A DNA stretch of 7,393 nucleotides from Oscillospiraceae bacterium (GCA_900757485.1 CAAEOA010000164.1:1-7393), one strand, 5' to 3'; counted from the first letter of the stretch, positions 1 through 5,591 are shown. Numbers and translations: made by a program. Notes: a model not told the origin generated them from the sequence alone.

Positions 1-529
1 AACCATAGAGGATTTTAAAGAGATTCTGCGCGCGGGCGCTGACAAGGTTTCGGTGAACTCCTCGGCAGTGAAAAATCCCGAGTTGATTCGAGAGGCTGCG
101 GATAAGTTCGGAAGTCAGTGCGTTGTGGTTGCTATTGATGCCAAACGGATTGATGGCAGTTTTCATGTGGTGGTGCACGGCGGACGGATTGATACGGGAC
201 TGGATGCAATCGAATGGGCGAAACGTGCCGAGGCATTAGGGGCAGGGGAAATCCTGTTGACCTCAATGGATACGGACGGAACGAAAAACGGGTTTGATAT
301 TGAACTGCTTAACGCAGTGACCGATGTCGTGCGGATACCGGTTATTGCTTCGGGCGGCTGCGGCAGGCTGGAACACTTTTCTGAGGTGTTTTTAAAAAGC
401 GGCGCAGATGCGGCGTTGGCGGCGTCGTTGTTTCACTATCGGGAATTGACGGTGGAGCAGGTGAAAGAGCATCTGGAGCAATGCGGAATCCCGGTACGAA
501 AAAAACGGTCGGTTATCGAGGAGAGATAG
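1..529 (+). CDS. hisF: Imidazole glycerol phosphate synthase cyclase subunit HisF (5' partial)
   Basis: HisF is the (beta-alpha)8-barrel cyclase that, with the glutaminase HisH, turns PRFAR plus ammonia into imidazole glycerol phosphate and AICAR in the cytoplasm. The reading frame is already open at base 2 and gives 175 residues up to the TAG at 527-529. The family is about 250 residues, so roughly 75 N-terminal residues, including the first catalytic Asp, lie outside the window. Visible family marks are ADKVSVNSSAV near the start, the stretch GEILLTSMDTDGTKNGFD around 245-300 holding the second catalytic Asp (codon 269-271, equivalent to Asp130 of the Thermotoga enzyme), the phosphate-binding IPVIASGGCG, and ADAALAASLFHYRE near the C-terminus. 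The GTG at 53 is an internal valine, not a start. hisI begins one base after the stop, so the genes are almost certainly co-transcribed and translationally coupled. Confidence 0.97.
   Translation, partial: TIEDFKEILRAGADKVSVNSSAVKNPELIREAADKFGSQCVVVAIDAKRIDGSFHVVVHGGRIDTGLDAIEWAKRAEALGAGEILLTSMDTDGTKNGFDIELLNAVTDVVRIPVIASGGCGRLEHFSEVFLKSGADAALAASLFHYRELTVEQVKEHLEQCGIPVRKKRSVIEER
518..523 (+). promoter_or_regulatory. Ribosome binding site of hisI
   Basis: GAGGAG lies inside the last codons of hisF, 7 nt before the ATG at 531. It favours 531 over the in-frame ATGs at 540 and 552. Confidence 0.75.
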
Positions 530-530
530 C

Positions 531-884
531 ATGAAGGAAATGGTTATAGAGATGGATTTGGAACGGTATTTTCAGAAAAGCGAGCTGATTCCCGCTATTG
601 TGGTGGAGGAAAAAAACAAAGAAGTTCTGATGCTTGCTTATATGAATAAGGAAAGTTTACAAAAGACATTGGAAACGGGATATACTTGGTTTTACAGCCG
701 TTCCCGGCAGGAATTATGGAACAAAGGAGCAACCTCGGGACATTTGCAGAAGGTAGTCAGTATCACCGCTGACTGCGATGATGACACTTTGCTGGTTGTG
801 GTAAATCAAACCGGAGTTGCCTGCCATACTGGCGCATATAGTTGCTTCTTTAAAGAAATATACAAATCGGACAATAACGCATAA
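531..884 (+). CDS. hisI: Phosphoribosyl-AMP cyclohydrolase (PRA-CH)
   Basis: HisI opens the adenine ring of phosphoribosyl-AMP, the third step of histidine synthesis, as a zinc enzyme in the cytoplasm. The 117 residues fit a stand-alone PRA-CH. Motifs in order are VLMLAYMN (32-39), FYSRSRQELWNKGATSGH (54-71), DCDDD (81-85) and VACHTGAYSCF (96-106). The three cysteines C82, C98 and C105 match the family's zinc ligands, and D81, D83 and D85 match its magnesium site, so the enzyme looks fully active. The start at 531 is set by the GAGGAG site 7 nt upstream. It begins one base after hisF and is followed 21 bp later by hisE. Unlike the bifunctional HisIE of Bacillus and Escherichia, this protein has no pyrophosphohydrolase domain; that activity is the next gene. 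Confidence 0.97.
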   Translation: MKEMVIEMDLERYFQKSELIPAIVVEEKNKEVLMLAYMNKESLQKTLETGYTWFYSRSRQELWNKGATSGHLQKVVSITADCDDDTLLVVVNQTGVACHTGAYSCFFKEIYKSDNNA

Positions 885-893
885 CTTATCCGG

Positions 894-899
894 AAAGGA
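894..899 (+). promoter_or_regulatory. Ribosome binding site of hisE
   Basis: AAAGGA sits between hisI and hisE. The spacing is 6 nt to the ATG at 906, 9 nt to that at 909 and 12 nt to that at 912. The first two ATGs are about equally plausible, so the true N-terminus may have one Met fewer than annotated. Confidence 0.65.
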
Positions 900-905
900 A
901 TTGAA

Positions 906-1241
906 ATGATGATGGAAAACGATGTCATAAAAGGTCTGTATCAAGTGGTAAAGGACAGAAAAGCCAATCCGCAGGAAGGCTCTTACACCTGCTATCTGTT
1001 TGAGCAGGGAATTGATAAAATCCTGAAAAAGTGCGGCGAGGAGTGTGCCGAAACCATCATTGCGGCAAAGAACACCAACCGAGAGGATTTGAAAAACGAG
1101 GTTTGCGACCTGCTGTATCACCTTTTGGTCATGTTGGCGGAGAAAGAAATTGAGGTTGACGAGGTTTTGGAAATTTTAGAACAGCGCCGCCAAAAAATCG
1201 GCAATCTGAAACAGTTTAAAACGGTAGATCGAAACAGTTGA
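906..1241 (+). CDS. hisE: Phosphoribosyl-ATP pyrophosphohydrolase (PRA-PH)
   Basis: HisE removes pyrophosphate from phosphoribosyl-ATP, the second step of histidine synthesis, just before the HisI step. It belongs to the all-alpha MazG-like NTP pyrophosphohydrolase superfamily. The 111 residues are a normal length. The diagnostic metal-binding pattern is present: KCGEECAE (E45, E46, E49) and, one helix later, EVCDLLYH (E65, D68). GSYTCYLFEQG (25-35) is the usual N-terminal family block. The gene opens with three ATG codons in a row (906, 909, 912). It is the last gene of the his operon seen here and ends 14 bp before a strong hairpin. The order hisF-hisI-hisE with separate I and E genes is common in Clostridia. 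Confidence 0.96.
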   Translation: MMMENDVIKGLYQVVKDRKANPQEGSYTCYLFEQGIDKILKKCGEECAETIIAAKNTNREDLKNEVCDLLYHLLVMLAEKEIEVDEVLEILEQRRQKIGNLKQFKTVDRNS

Positions 1242-1255
1242 TGATATATGATACT

Positions 1256-1288
1256 AAATCCGCCGCAGGCATAGCCTGCGGCGGATTT
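1256..1288. terminator. Bidirectional hairpin terminator between convergent genes
   Basis: A perfect 15-bp inverted repeat, AAATCCGCCGCAGGC (1256-1270) and its reverse complement (1274-1288), is separated by a 3-nt ATA loop. It lies between hisE, which ends at 1241 on the plus strand, and the 88-aa gene, which ends at 1290 on the minus strand, so it can stop both. The arms end in A3/T3, which gives only a short U run on either strand. The stem is GC-rich and strong, but the U-tract is weak. Confidence 0.8.
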
Positions 1289-1289
1289 G

Positions 1290-1556
1290 TTATGGCTTCC
1301 GGTTAGAAAGTAAATTAAATAGGAACAAGATTACTGCTGCCAAAAGGGAAATCAGGCTGAAATAATGTGCAAACAGAGAAAAGTTTGATAATTCTCCCTC
1401 AAATCCCTTGATAGCTGAAAAATAGGAATTGATAATGAACAGCGTCAAGCCGCTGATCCAGAGTAGGACAGAAAATACGGCAATATAAATGAAGTTCTGC
1501 TTTTTCCGAGCATGCCGATTATCATCATTTTTCACTTCATGATTTTCATTTTCCAT
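1290..1556 (-). CDS. Small two-helix membrane protein, unknown function
   Basis: I do not recognise a family. The 88 residues comprise a polar N-terminus rich in Asn, Glu and His, ending in a basic ARKK patch (16-19). A first hydrophobic helix runs from about 22 to 46 (FIYIAVFSVLLWISGLTLF...), followed by a short loop with K50, E53 and E55. A second helix runs from about 61 to 83 and the tail is NRKP. The positive-inside rule puts both ends in the cytoplasm. The start is supported by AAAGGGG 7 nt upstream. It lies 37 bp downstream of the secreted-protein gene with no terminator between them, so the two are probably one transcript from the promoter at 2451-2479. A small membrane protein beside a secreted one can be an immunity protein, a chaperone or an export partner. 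This is inference from context only. Confidence 0.75.
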   Translation of the reverse strand: MENENHEVKNDDNRHARKKQNFIYIAVFSVLLWISGLTLFIINSYFSAIKGFEGELSNFSLFAHYFSLISLLAAVILFLFNLLSNRKP

Positions 1557-1563
1557 GATATTT

Positions 1564-1570
1564 CCCCTTT
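1564..1570 (-). promoter_or_regulatory. Ribosome binding site of the 88-aa membrane protein
   Basis: On the minus strand AAAGGGG precedes the ATG (1554-1556) by 7 nt. The same AAAGGGGAAA string also precedes the secreted-protein gene, which suggests a shared origin for the two-gene cassette. Confidence 0.75.
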
Positions 1571-1593
1571 TTTAACTGATTATATAAGTAATA

Positions 1594-2364
1594 TTATGAT
1601 GGAAGTATAGAGTTATCCGTCCAAATTTGCCATTTACTTGTATTGGTACCAACATTTACTTTATAGCCGAAAGTGTAAGATAAACCTAAGCTCCCTTCAC
1701 CACTTGATTTTAATGCACTAGAAGGGGAAAAGGCATAAGAAGCTTCTCCGGAAACCAAAAAAGAAGTATAAGTGTGAACATATTTTGAACCAAAATTAAG
1801 CCATTTTCCGCTTTGCGCCTTAACATTAACAGATCCATAGGTGTAAGTGTTCTTTTTCAACTTACTATCTTCAACATTAAACAGTACAATACCTGTGTTT
1901 TTTGCTTTAACAGTACTCATGTTTTCGTCACCATTTGAAGAAATATAGGAGGCGACAGCAGTGTCATATTCAAGACTGACATAATCTAAAGGACCAGAAA
2001 ACCATTCATTGCGATTAGAATCAACTCTCCACTGTAACCATATGTTGGTTGAAACTTTATGAGAGTATCCGTATACAGAAAACGAATAATCGGTAGGATT
2101 GATGCCGTAAGGAGAAATCCCACCATCAGTGTGGTTATAATATGTTACAGTGGGTTCTTGGATTAAAACAACATCAATTGCATTTAAAGCTTGTTTTGCC
2201 AATTTAGGGTTATCATCATAATGTGACATTATTTCGGCAACGCGAGCTTGGCATTCTTGTTCTGATAGAATATTATACTCTTGTGTAGTTGCAAAAGTAT
2301 TGGTGGAGAAACAAACAAAAGTTATTAAAAGCGCGATTGTCATAGAAACAATTTTTTTCAACAT
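1594..2364 (-). CDS. Secreted protein of unknown function, Sec signal peptide, possible bacteriocin-like protein
   Basis: This is a 256-residue protein with a clear Sec signal peptide: KK at 3-4, a hydrophobic core at about 8-20, and a likely cleavage after TFA (residue 25). The mature part starts with a charged, probably helical segment (about 34-62). It then becomes rich in Tyr, Ser, Thr, Asn and Trp with alternating hydrophobicity, as in a beta-sandwich or beta-barrel fold. Notable strings are NIWLQWRVDSN, FSGPLDYVSLEYD and, near the end, GSLGLSYTFGYKVNVG. There is no second membrane helix, LPXTG anchor or lipobox, so it should be released or loosely wall-bound. The mature part has a single cysteine (C38). 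I recognise no catalytic motif. The layout loosely recalls large secreted bacteriocins of the geobacillin-26 type, but I cannot confirm homology. Codons are more AT-rich than in the flanking genes. It is first in a two-gene unit with the 88-aa membrane protein. Confidence 0.85.
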   Translation of the reverse strand: MLKKIVSMTIALLITFVCFSTNTFATTQEYNILSEQECQARVAEIMSHYDDNPKLAKQALNAIDVVLIQEPTVTYYNHTDGGISPYGINPTDYSFSVYGYSHKVSTNIWLQWRVDSNRNEWFSGPLDYVSLEYDTAVASYISSNGDENMSTVKAKNTGIVLFNVEDSKLKKNTYTYGSVNVKAQSGKWLNFGSKYVHTYTSFLVSGEASYAFSPSSALKSSGEGSLGLSYTFGYKVNVGTNTSKWQIWTDNSILPS

Positions 2365-2373
2365 CTTAAATTT

Positions 2374-2380
2374 CCCCTTT
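2374..2380 (-). promoter_or_regulatory. Ribosome binding site of the secreted-protein gene
   Basis: Minus-strand AAAGGGG lies 9 nt before the ATG at 2362-2364. It fixes this start, and the signal peptide begins right at it. Confidence 0.75.
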
Positions 2381-2448
2381 CTTTAATAGTTTCAATTTTT
2401 TTGGAAGTTAATTCACCATTGGACTCACCTCACACAATATTGATAACT

Positions 2449-2511
2449 ATATTATACGTAATATAATATGATATGTCAACTATTATTTTAGCATAAATAT
2501 ATTATAACGTA
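2449..2511. repeat. Pair of near-identical AT-rich elements flanking the minus-strand promoter
   Basis: ATATTATACGTA (2449-2460) and ATATTATAACGTA (2499-2511) differ by one inserted A, and their starts are 50 bp apart, close to five helical turns. The first covers the -10 box and the second lies about 20 bp upstream of the -35 box. They could be paired operator half-sites or the product of a local duplication. In DNA this AT-rich, chance similarity is also possible. Confidence 0.35.
2451..2479 (-). promoter_or_regulatory. Consensus sigma-A promoter of the secreted-protein cassette
   Basis: Read on the minus strand, TTGACA (2479-2474) is followed by exactly 17 nt and TATAAT (2456-2451), a perfect match to the housekeeping consensus at both boxes with ideal spacing. 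Transcription should start near 2444, giving an untranslated leader of about 80 nt. Such a strong promoter implies either high constitutive expression or control by a repressor. Confidence 0.85.
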
Positions 2512-2596
2512 TAGTATATAAATAATTGAAACAGACATCATAAGATAAATGAAAGAGCGGCGGCTCATTGATTTGGAAAGCAGAAGCAATAGATAA

Positions 2597-2623
2597 ATCG
2601 ATAACATTCATACAGTTATCGGT
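2597..2623. promoter_or_regulatory. Inverted repeat, possible operator or attenuator hairpin
   Basis: CGATAAC (2599-2605) and GTTATCG (2615-2621) are perfect inverted arms around a 9-nt spacer. One G-T and one A-T pair extend them to 9 bp. A pyrimidine-rich run follows at about 2628-2643 on the plus strand. It could be a dyad for a transcription factor or a weak terminator. It is about 45 bp upstream of the proposed -10 of the nucleotidyltransferase gene. Confidence 0.4.
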
Positions 2624-2668
2624 ACTAATTTTCTTTCTTTTTCTGAATATTCCATACAGCTATCTGCC

Positions 2669-2674
2669 TATAAT
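2669..2674 (+). promoter_or_regulatory. Possible -10 box of the nucleotidyltransferase gene
   Basis: A perfect TATAAT lies 45 bp before the ATG at 2719. No good -35 box sits 16-18 bp upstream, so this is either a weak promoter, an activator-dependent one, or a chance match. Confidence 0.4.
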
Positions 2675-2704
2675 AAATCAGATGGAATAAACGGAAATTC
2701 AAGA

Positions 2705-2709
2705 AAGGA
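2705..2709 (+). promoter_or_regulatory. Ribosome binding site that decides the start at 2719
   Basis: AAGGA at 2705-2709 touches the upstream ATG at 2710, leaving no spacer, but is 9 nt from the ATG at 2719. The latter also places the protein's MNAVIMAGG sequence at the N-terminus, as is usual for this family. Confidence 0.8.
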
Positions 2710-2718
2710 ATGGGAACA

Positions 2719-5043
2719 ATGAACGCTGTGATTATGGCGGGCGGAGAGGGAACCAGACTGCGCCCGATTACATGTGGTATTCCAAAGCCGTTGGTGCCGC
2801 TTTGCTCGAAACCGGTGCTGGAGTACATTTTGGAGCTACTGGCAAAGCATGGCTGCAGTCATGCAACAATGACGCTGATGTATTTGGGTAAGAAAATAGA
2901 GGAATATTTTGGAGAGGAACCCTATGAGGGAATTACACTTCGGTATAGTTATGAAACAACGCCGCTGGGAACGGCAGGTAGTGTCAAAAACGCGGTCAGG
3001 TCGGCTTCTGAGCCATTGCTGATTATTAGCGGAGACGCGATGTGTGATTTTGACTTGACATCGGCGATGGCGTATCATATGCAAAAAGGAGCGGCGGCTA
3101 CTTTGATTGTAAAAAAAGTGGCAGATCCGCGGGAATACGGTTTAGTACACACTGATTCTTCCGGAAGGATTGTTGGTTTTGCCGAAAAACCGCCGCTGTC
3201 TCATTGCATTACAGATCTTGCCAACACCGGCATTTACATTTTATCTCCCTCTGTTTTGGAAATGATTGCTTCTGACAAAAGCGTGGATTTTGCTTCTGAT
3301 GTGTTTCCTCAAATGCTAAGGCAGGGGATGCCGATTTTTGCCTATGAGGATGCGGGTTATTGGTGCGATATCGGGGACATCATCAGTTATCAGCAGTGCC
3401 AAAAGGATATGCTTGCAGGCAGGGTGCAATGTCGGATGCCGGCGGAGAATTTAGGCGGTATTTACAGCAACACTGATCTTTCTCAGTTGCGCTGCCACAT
3501 TGTTCCTCCGGTATTTATCGGGAAAAATGTCGTTATCGGAGAAAACACCCTGATTGACAGCGGTACGGTGATCGGCAACAATGTAACCATCGGGAGAAAT
3601 TGTAAAATTCGAGGAGGTATCCTCCATGATTACAGTTATATCAGCGATATGGTCACCTGCAACGAAGCGGTTGTCTGCAAAAACGGAGCGATGAAATTGA
3701 AAAGCGCCGCTTTCGAACATGCGGTTATGGGCGAAGGAGCCATACTGGGCGAGGAAAGCTGTTTGCAAGGCGGAATAAAGCTTTGGAACCAAAAAACAAC
3801 TGCGTCCGGCATAACGGTTCGGGAGGACATCAAATACGGATTTGCAAGAAATATTATTATTGATGACGACGGCATCAGCGGTGAAACCAATATTGCGATC
3901 ACTCCCGAATTAATGACTCGGATCGGGGCGTCGATCGGCAGTTTAAAGATCGGGAGCACAGTGGGAATCGCCTGCAACCATACAAAATCGGGGGTTGCGC
4001 TTAAGCAGGCTTTGGCAGCAGGAATCGTTTCTTCCGGCTCTAATGTATTTGATTTCGGGGAGGAAATAGAAACCGAATACGATTTTTGCCTGCACAAAAG
4101 CCGGGCAGATTTCGGCATCTATATCGAAAGCAACATTATCACCAATGTAATGATGACAGAAAAATGCGGAATCCCCATGATGCGCAATCTGGAACGAAAA
4201 CTGGAGAGTGCAATTAACCGGTGTGAATACAAAAAATCGGGATGGAACGATTTTGGAATAATGATTAATATGGCTGGGTTGAAAAAGCTGTATCAATTTA
4301 GCCTTCTCAAAGAAATCGGCGGAGATTTGCAGGATATGTCAGCGCAGGTAAAATCCTCTAACAGCCGTGTCTGTGAGTTGCTCAACGACACGCTTAAAAA
4401 ACTGGGGTGCGGCACCCGTTCCGGTATTTCGCTGATGATTTCACCGGACGGAAAGCAGGTGTCGGCATATACTCCGGAAACAGGATATCTGTTTCCGGAA
4501 AAGGTGCTTAGTTTGATTTGTCTGTCCGAATTTCTGAATGGAAAAGATGTTGTTATCCCGTATGAAGCACCGGCAGCCATTGAACATCTGGCAGAACAAT
4601 ACGGGAGAAAGGTATACCGCTATTATTCTTCTCCTTGTGACAGCAGTGATGAAGATGCCAGAAAAATGGCGGCTGACAGTGTGTTTTTGCGAGACGGATT
4701 GGTAATGGCGGTTAAGCTGTTATTTTTCCTGAAAAAGCGAAGGATGACGCTGGCGGAGAGCTGCCGCCTGCTCCCTGAGTTTGAGACAGCCAGCCGATTG
4801 ATCGGGATTCGCGGCAATTCCGCGGCAATTATGAGGCAATTTCACTCCGAAACCACGGGGATCGGAGAAGGAATTTCTATCTCTGATGAAAGGGGCAGAG
4901 TTCTGATCCGACCGGTAAAATCGGGAAAAGGAATCATGCTTTATGCAGAAAGTGTGCGCAGCGAGACGGCAAGCGAACTGTGTGACTTCTACGAGCATAA
5001 AATAAAAGACAGTGAAGAAAAGAACGGCAAGGAAATGCAATAG
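2719..5043 (+). CDS. Sugar-phosphate nucleotidyltransferase fused to a degenerate phosphohexomutase-like domain
   Basis: The protein has 774 residues and three parts. The first (1 to about 235) is an NTP_transferase domain with the nucleotide-binding signature GGEGTRLRP (8-16), PKPLVP (22-27), the metal-binding D106 in SGDAMCDFD, AEKP (155-158) and YWCDIGD (214-220). This part looks active and should join an NTP to a sugar 1-phosphate, most likely mannose- or glucose-type. About 263-355 form a left-handed beta-helix of hexapeptide repeats (IGKNVVIGENTLI...). From about 390 to the end the sequence follows the phosphoglucomutase/phosphomannomutase fold, but the key motifs are eroded. The phosphoserine loop (normally TASHNP) reads IESNII around S471, the metal loop (normally DGDGDR-like) reads SPDGKQ at 575-580, and the phosphate loop (normally RPSGTEP) reads RPVKSGK at 731-737. 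Mutase activity is therefore doubtful. Such fusions are often annotated mannose-1-phosphate guanylyltransferase/phosphomannomutase. The substrate cannot be set from sequence. A surface-polysaccharide role is inferred. Confidence 0.88.
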   Translation: MNAVIMAGGEGTRLRPITCGIPKPLVPLCSKPVLEYILELLAKHGCSHATMTLMYLGKKIEEYFGEEPYEGITLRYSYETTPLGTAGSVKNAVRSASEPLLIISGDAMCDFDLTSAMAYHMQKGAAATLIVKKVADPREYGLVHTDSSGRIVGFAEKPPLSHCITDLANTGIYILSPSVLEMIASDKSVDFASDVFPQMLRQGMPIFAYEDAGYWCDIGDIISYQQCQKDMLAGRVQCRMPAENLGGIYSNTDLSQLRCHIVPPVFIGKNVVIGENTLIDSGTVIGNNVTIGRNCKIRGGILHDYSYISDMVTCNEAVVCKNGAMKLKSAAFEHAVMGEGAILGEESCLQGGIKLWNQKTTASGITVREDIKYGFARNIIIDDDGISGETNIAITPELMTRIGASIGSLKIGSTVGIACNHTKSGVALKQALAAGIVSSGSNVFDFGEEIETEYDFCLHKSRADFGIYIESNIITNVMMTEKCGIPMMRNLERKLESAINRCEYKKSGWNDFGIMINMAGLKKLYQFSLLKEIGGDLQDMSAQVKSSNSRVCELLNDTLKKLGCGTRSGISLMISPDGKQVSAYTPETGYLFPEKVLSLICLSEFLNGKDVVIPYEAPAAIEHLAEQYGRKVYRYYSSPCDSSDEDARKMAADSVFLRDGLVMAVKLLFFLKKRRMTLAESCRLLPEFETASRLIGIRGNSAAIMRQFHSETTGIGEGISISDERGRVLIRPVKSGKGIMLYAESVRSETASELCDFYEHKIKDSEEKNGKEMQ

Positions 5044-5051
5044 ATGCTTGG

Positions 5052-5086
5052 AGCATATGCGGCGGCATTTTGCCGCTGCATATGCT
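5052..5086 (+). terminator. Hairpin terminator after the nucleotidyltransferase fusion gene
   Basis: A 16-bp stem (5052-5067 with 5071-5086), with a single G-T pair and a TTT loop, begins 8 bp after the TAG stop. The stem sequence is AGCATATGCGGCGGCA. The 3' side continues ATTAAAGAGG with no U run. It resembles the hairpin after hisE in stem length and 3-nt loop, so both may be native terminators or 3'-end protectors that work without a strong U-tract. Confidence 0.65.
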
Positions 5087-5146
5087 ATTAAAGAGGCGCT
5101 CACAAAATGTTCATTTTTTATCTCGTAAATGTTACAGAATCCTTCC

Positions 5147-5175
5147 TTGACATTATGGGAAATAAAAGGTACAAT
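5147..5175 (+). promoter_or_regulatory. Strong sigma-A promoter upstream of rnj
   Basis: TTGACA (5147-5152), a 17-nt spacer and TACAAT (5170-5175) match the housekeeping consensus in 11 of 12 positions with ideal spacing. Transcription should start near 5182. The next coding start on this strand is rnj at 5592, so the promoter implies either an untranslated leader of about 410 nt or a separate small RNA ahead of rnj. Confidence 0.75.
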
Positions 5176-5181
5176 AAAACT

Positions 5182-5404
5182 AAGTATTTGTTCGGATTTT
5201 TCGCAGCAATGCGGATAAGAATTGCCGGTTGGTAAAAACTTAAAAATAGCAGCGGCGCAGATTACCGCTGTCCCAATCATGTTTATATGTAAGAGCTTGT
5301 GTGGTTACATATGTTACAAATCGGCGGTGTTTTTAAAGGATAGTTTCCCGATTATGGTCGGGAAAAAAGGGGAGCTTGTGCGGTTGAGCTTTCCCTGTTA
5401 TTTT
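5182..5404 (+). ncRNA. Candidate structured leader or small RNA upstream of rnj
   Basis: After the predicted start site comes a run of hairpins: CGCA-GCAA-TGCG (5202-5213, GNRA loop), CAGCGG/CCGCTG (5250-5255 with 5265-5270), ATATGTAA/TTACATAT (5285-5292 with 5305-5312), and TTTCCCGA/TCGGGAAA (5344-5351 with 5358-5365). A bulged GGG-AGCT/AGCT-TT-CCC stem (about 5371-5394) is followed by the T-rich TGTTATTTTTAG, which might terminate a transcript of about 220 nt. The CCGCTG arm can instead pair with CGGCGG at 5322-5327, giving two alternative folds. I do not recognise a known RNA class. It may be an rnj leader rather than an independent RNA. Confidence 0.35.
5293..5386 (+). repeat. Two copies of a 15-nt motif in hairpin loops
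   Basis: GAGCTTGTGTGGTTA (5293-5307) and GAGCTTGTGCGGTTG (5372-5386) match at 13 of 15 positions, with starts 79 bp apart. The two differences are both transitions. The first copy forms the loop of the ATATGTAA hairpin; the second spans the apex of the bulged stem before the T-rich run. A repeated loop sequence suggests a shared RNA ligand or an internal duplication. Confidence 0.5.
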
Positions 5405-5591
5405 TAGTTATGCAATTTTTGCAGACTGTTTTAAAAATGATTCAAATACGAAAATTACATATCAAAACGGAATATTCTCATTGTATAAATCAGGAAAATC
5501 ATAATCCGCAGCAGTACCGTGTTTTAGCTTTCGCGGAATACCTTTTTCAGATTTCGTTTTGAAATCAAAATAAGATAAGAGAGGTCATTAC
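5405..5591 (+). other. Gene-free region just upstream of rnj
   Basis: This AT-rich stretch has no convincing gene. A TATAAA at 5484-5489 with a poor -35 (ATCAAA, 5461-5466) could be a secondary rnj promoter. A small hairpin, GATTTC/GAAATC (5550-5555 with 5561-5566), extendable by four A-T pairs past a 2-nt bulge, ends about 10 nt before the rnj ribosome binding site and could affect ribosome access or transcript stability. Confidence 0.4.
5578..5584 (+). promoter_or_regulatory. Ribosome binding site of full-length rnj
   Basis: AGAGAGG ends 7 nt before the ATG at 5592. It supports translation of the full N-terminal extension, although it is a weaker match than the internal AAGGAG at 5828. Confidence 0.65.

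Larger units (their letters stand above)
2365..2718. other. Divergent intergenic region
   Basis: This 354-bp stretch separates the minus-strand cassette from the plus-strand nucleotidyltransferase gene. The left third is very AT-rich and holds the minus-strand promoter and a repeated 12-13-nt element. The middle has an inverted repeat at 2597-2623 followed by a pyrimidine-rich run (about 2628-2643). The right end holds a possible plus-strand -10 and the ribosome binding site. I see no tRNA or convincing gene in it. Confidence 0.7.

Noticed and set aside
53..55. GTG at 53 as a hisF start
   Set aside because: The frame is open upstream and encodes conserved HisF residues (DKVSV) before it, so this is an internal valine.
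714..1121. A 135-codon minus-strand frame across hisI and hisE
   Set aside because: It lies opposite two well-recognised genes on the plus strand, so it is a shadow frame.
2549..2596. A 15-codon frame (MKERRLIDLESRSNR) just before the inverted repeat, resembling a leader peptide
   Set aside because: It has no good ribosome binding site and no clear promoter ahead of it, and it has no run of a regulatory amino acid. Chance is likely at this length.
2710..2718. The upstream ATG at 2710 as the start of the nucleotidyltransferase fusion
   Set aside because: The AAGGA site touches this ATG with no spacing, while the ATG at 2719 is 9 nt away and gives the standard family N-terminus.
5222..5407. 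A 61-codon plus-strand reading frame (TTG start) or its 43-codon ATG version from 5279, partly hydrophobic
   Set aside because: Neither start has a Shine-Dalgarno, the composition is not protein-like throughout, and the region is better explained as a structured leader.
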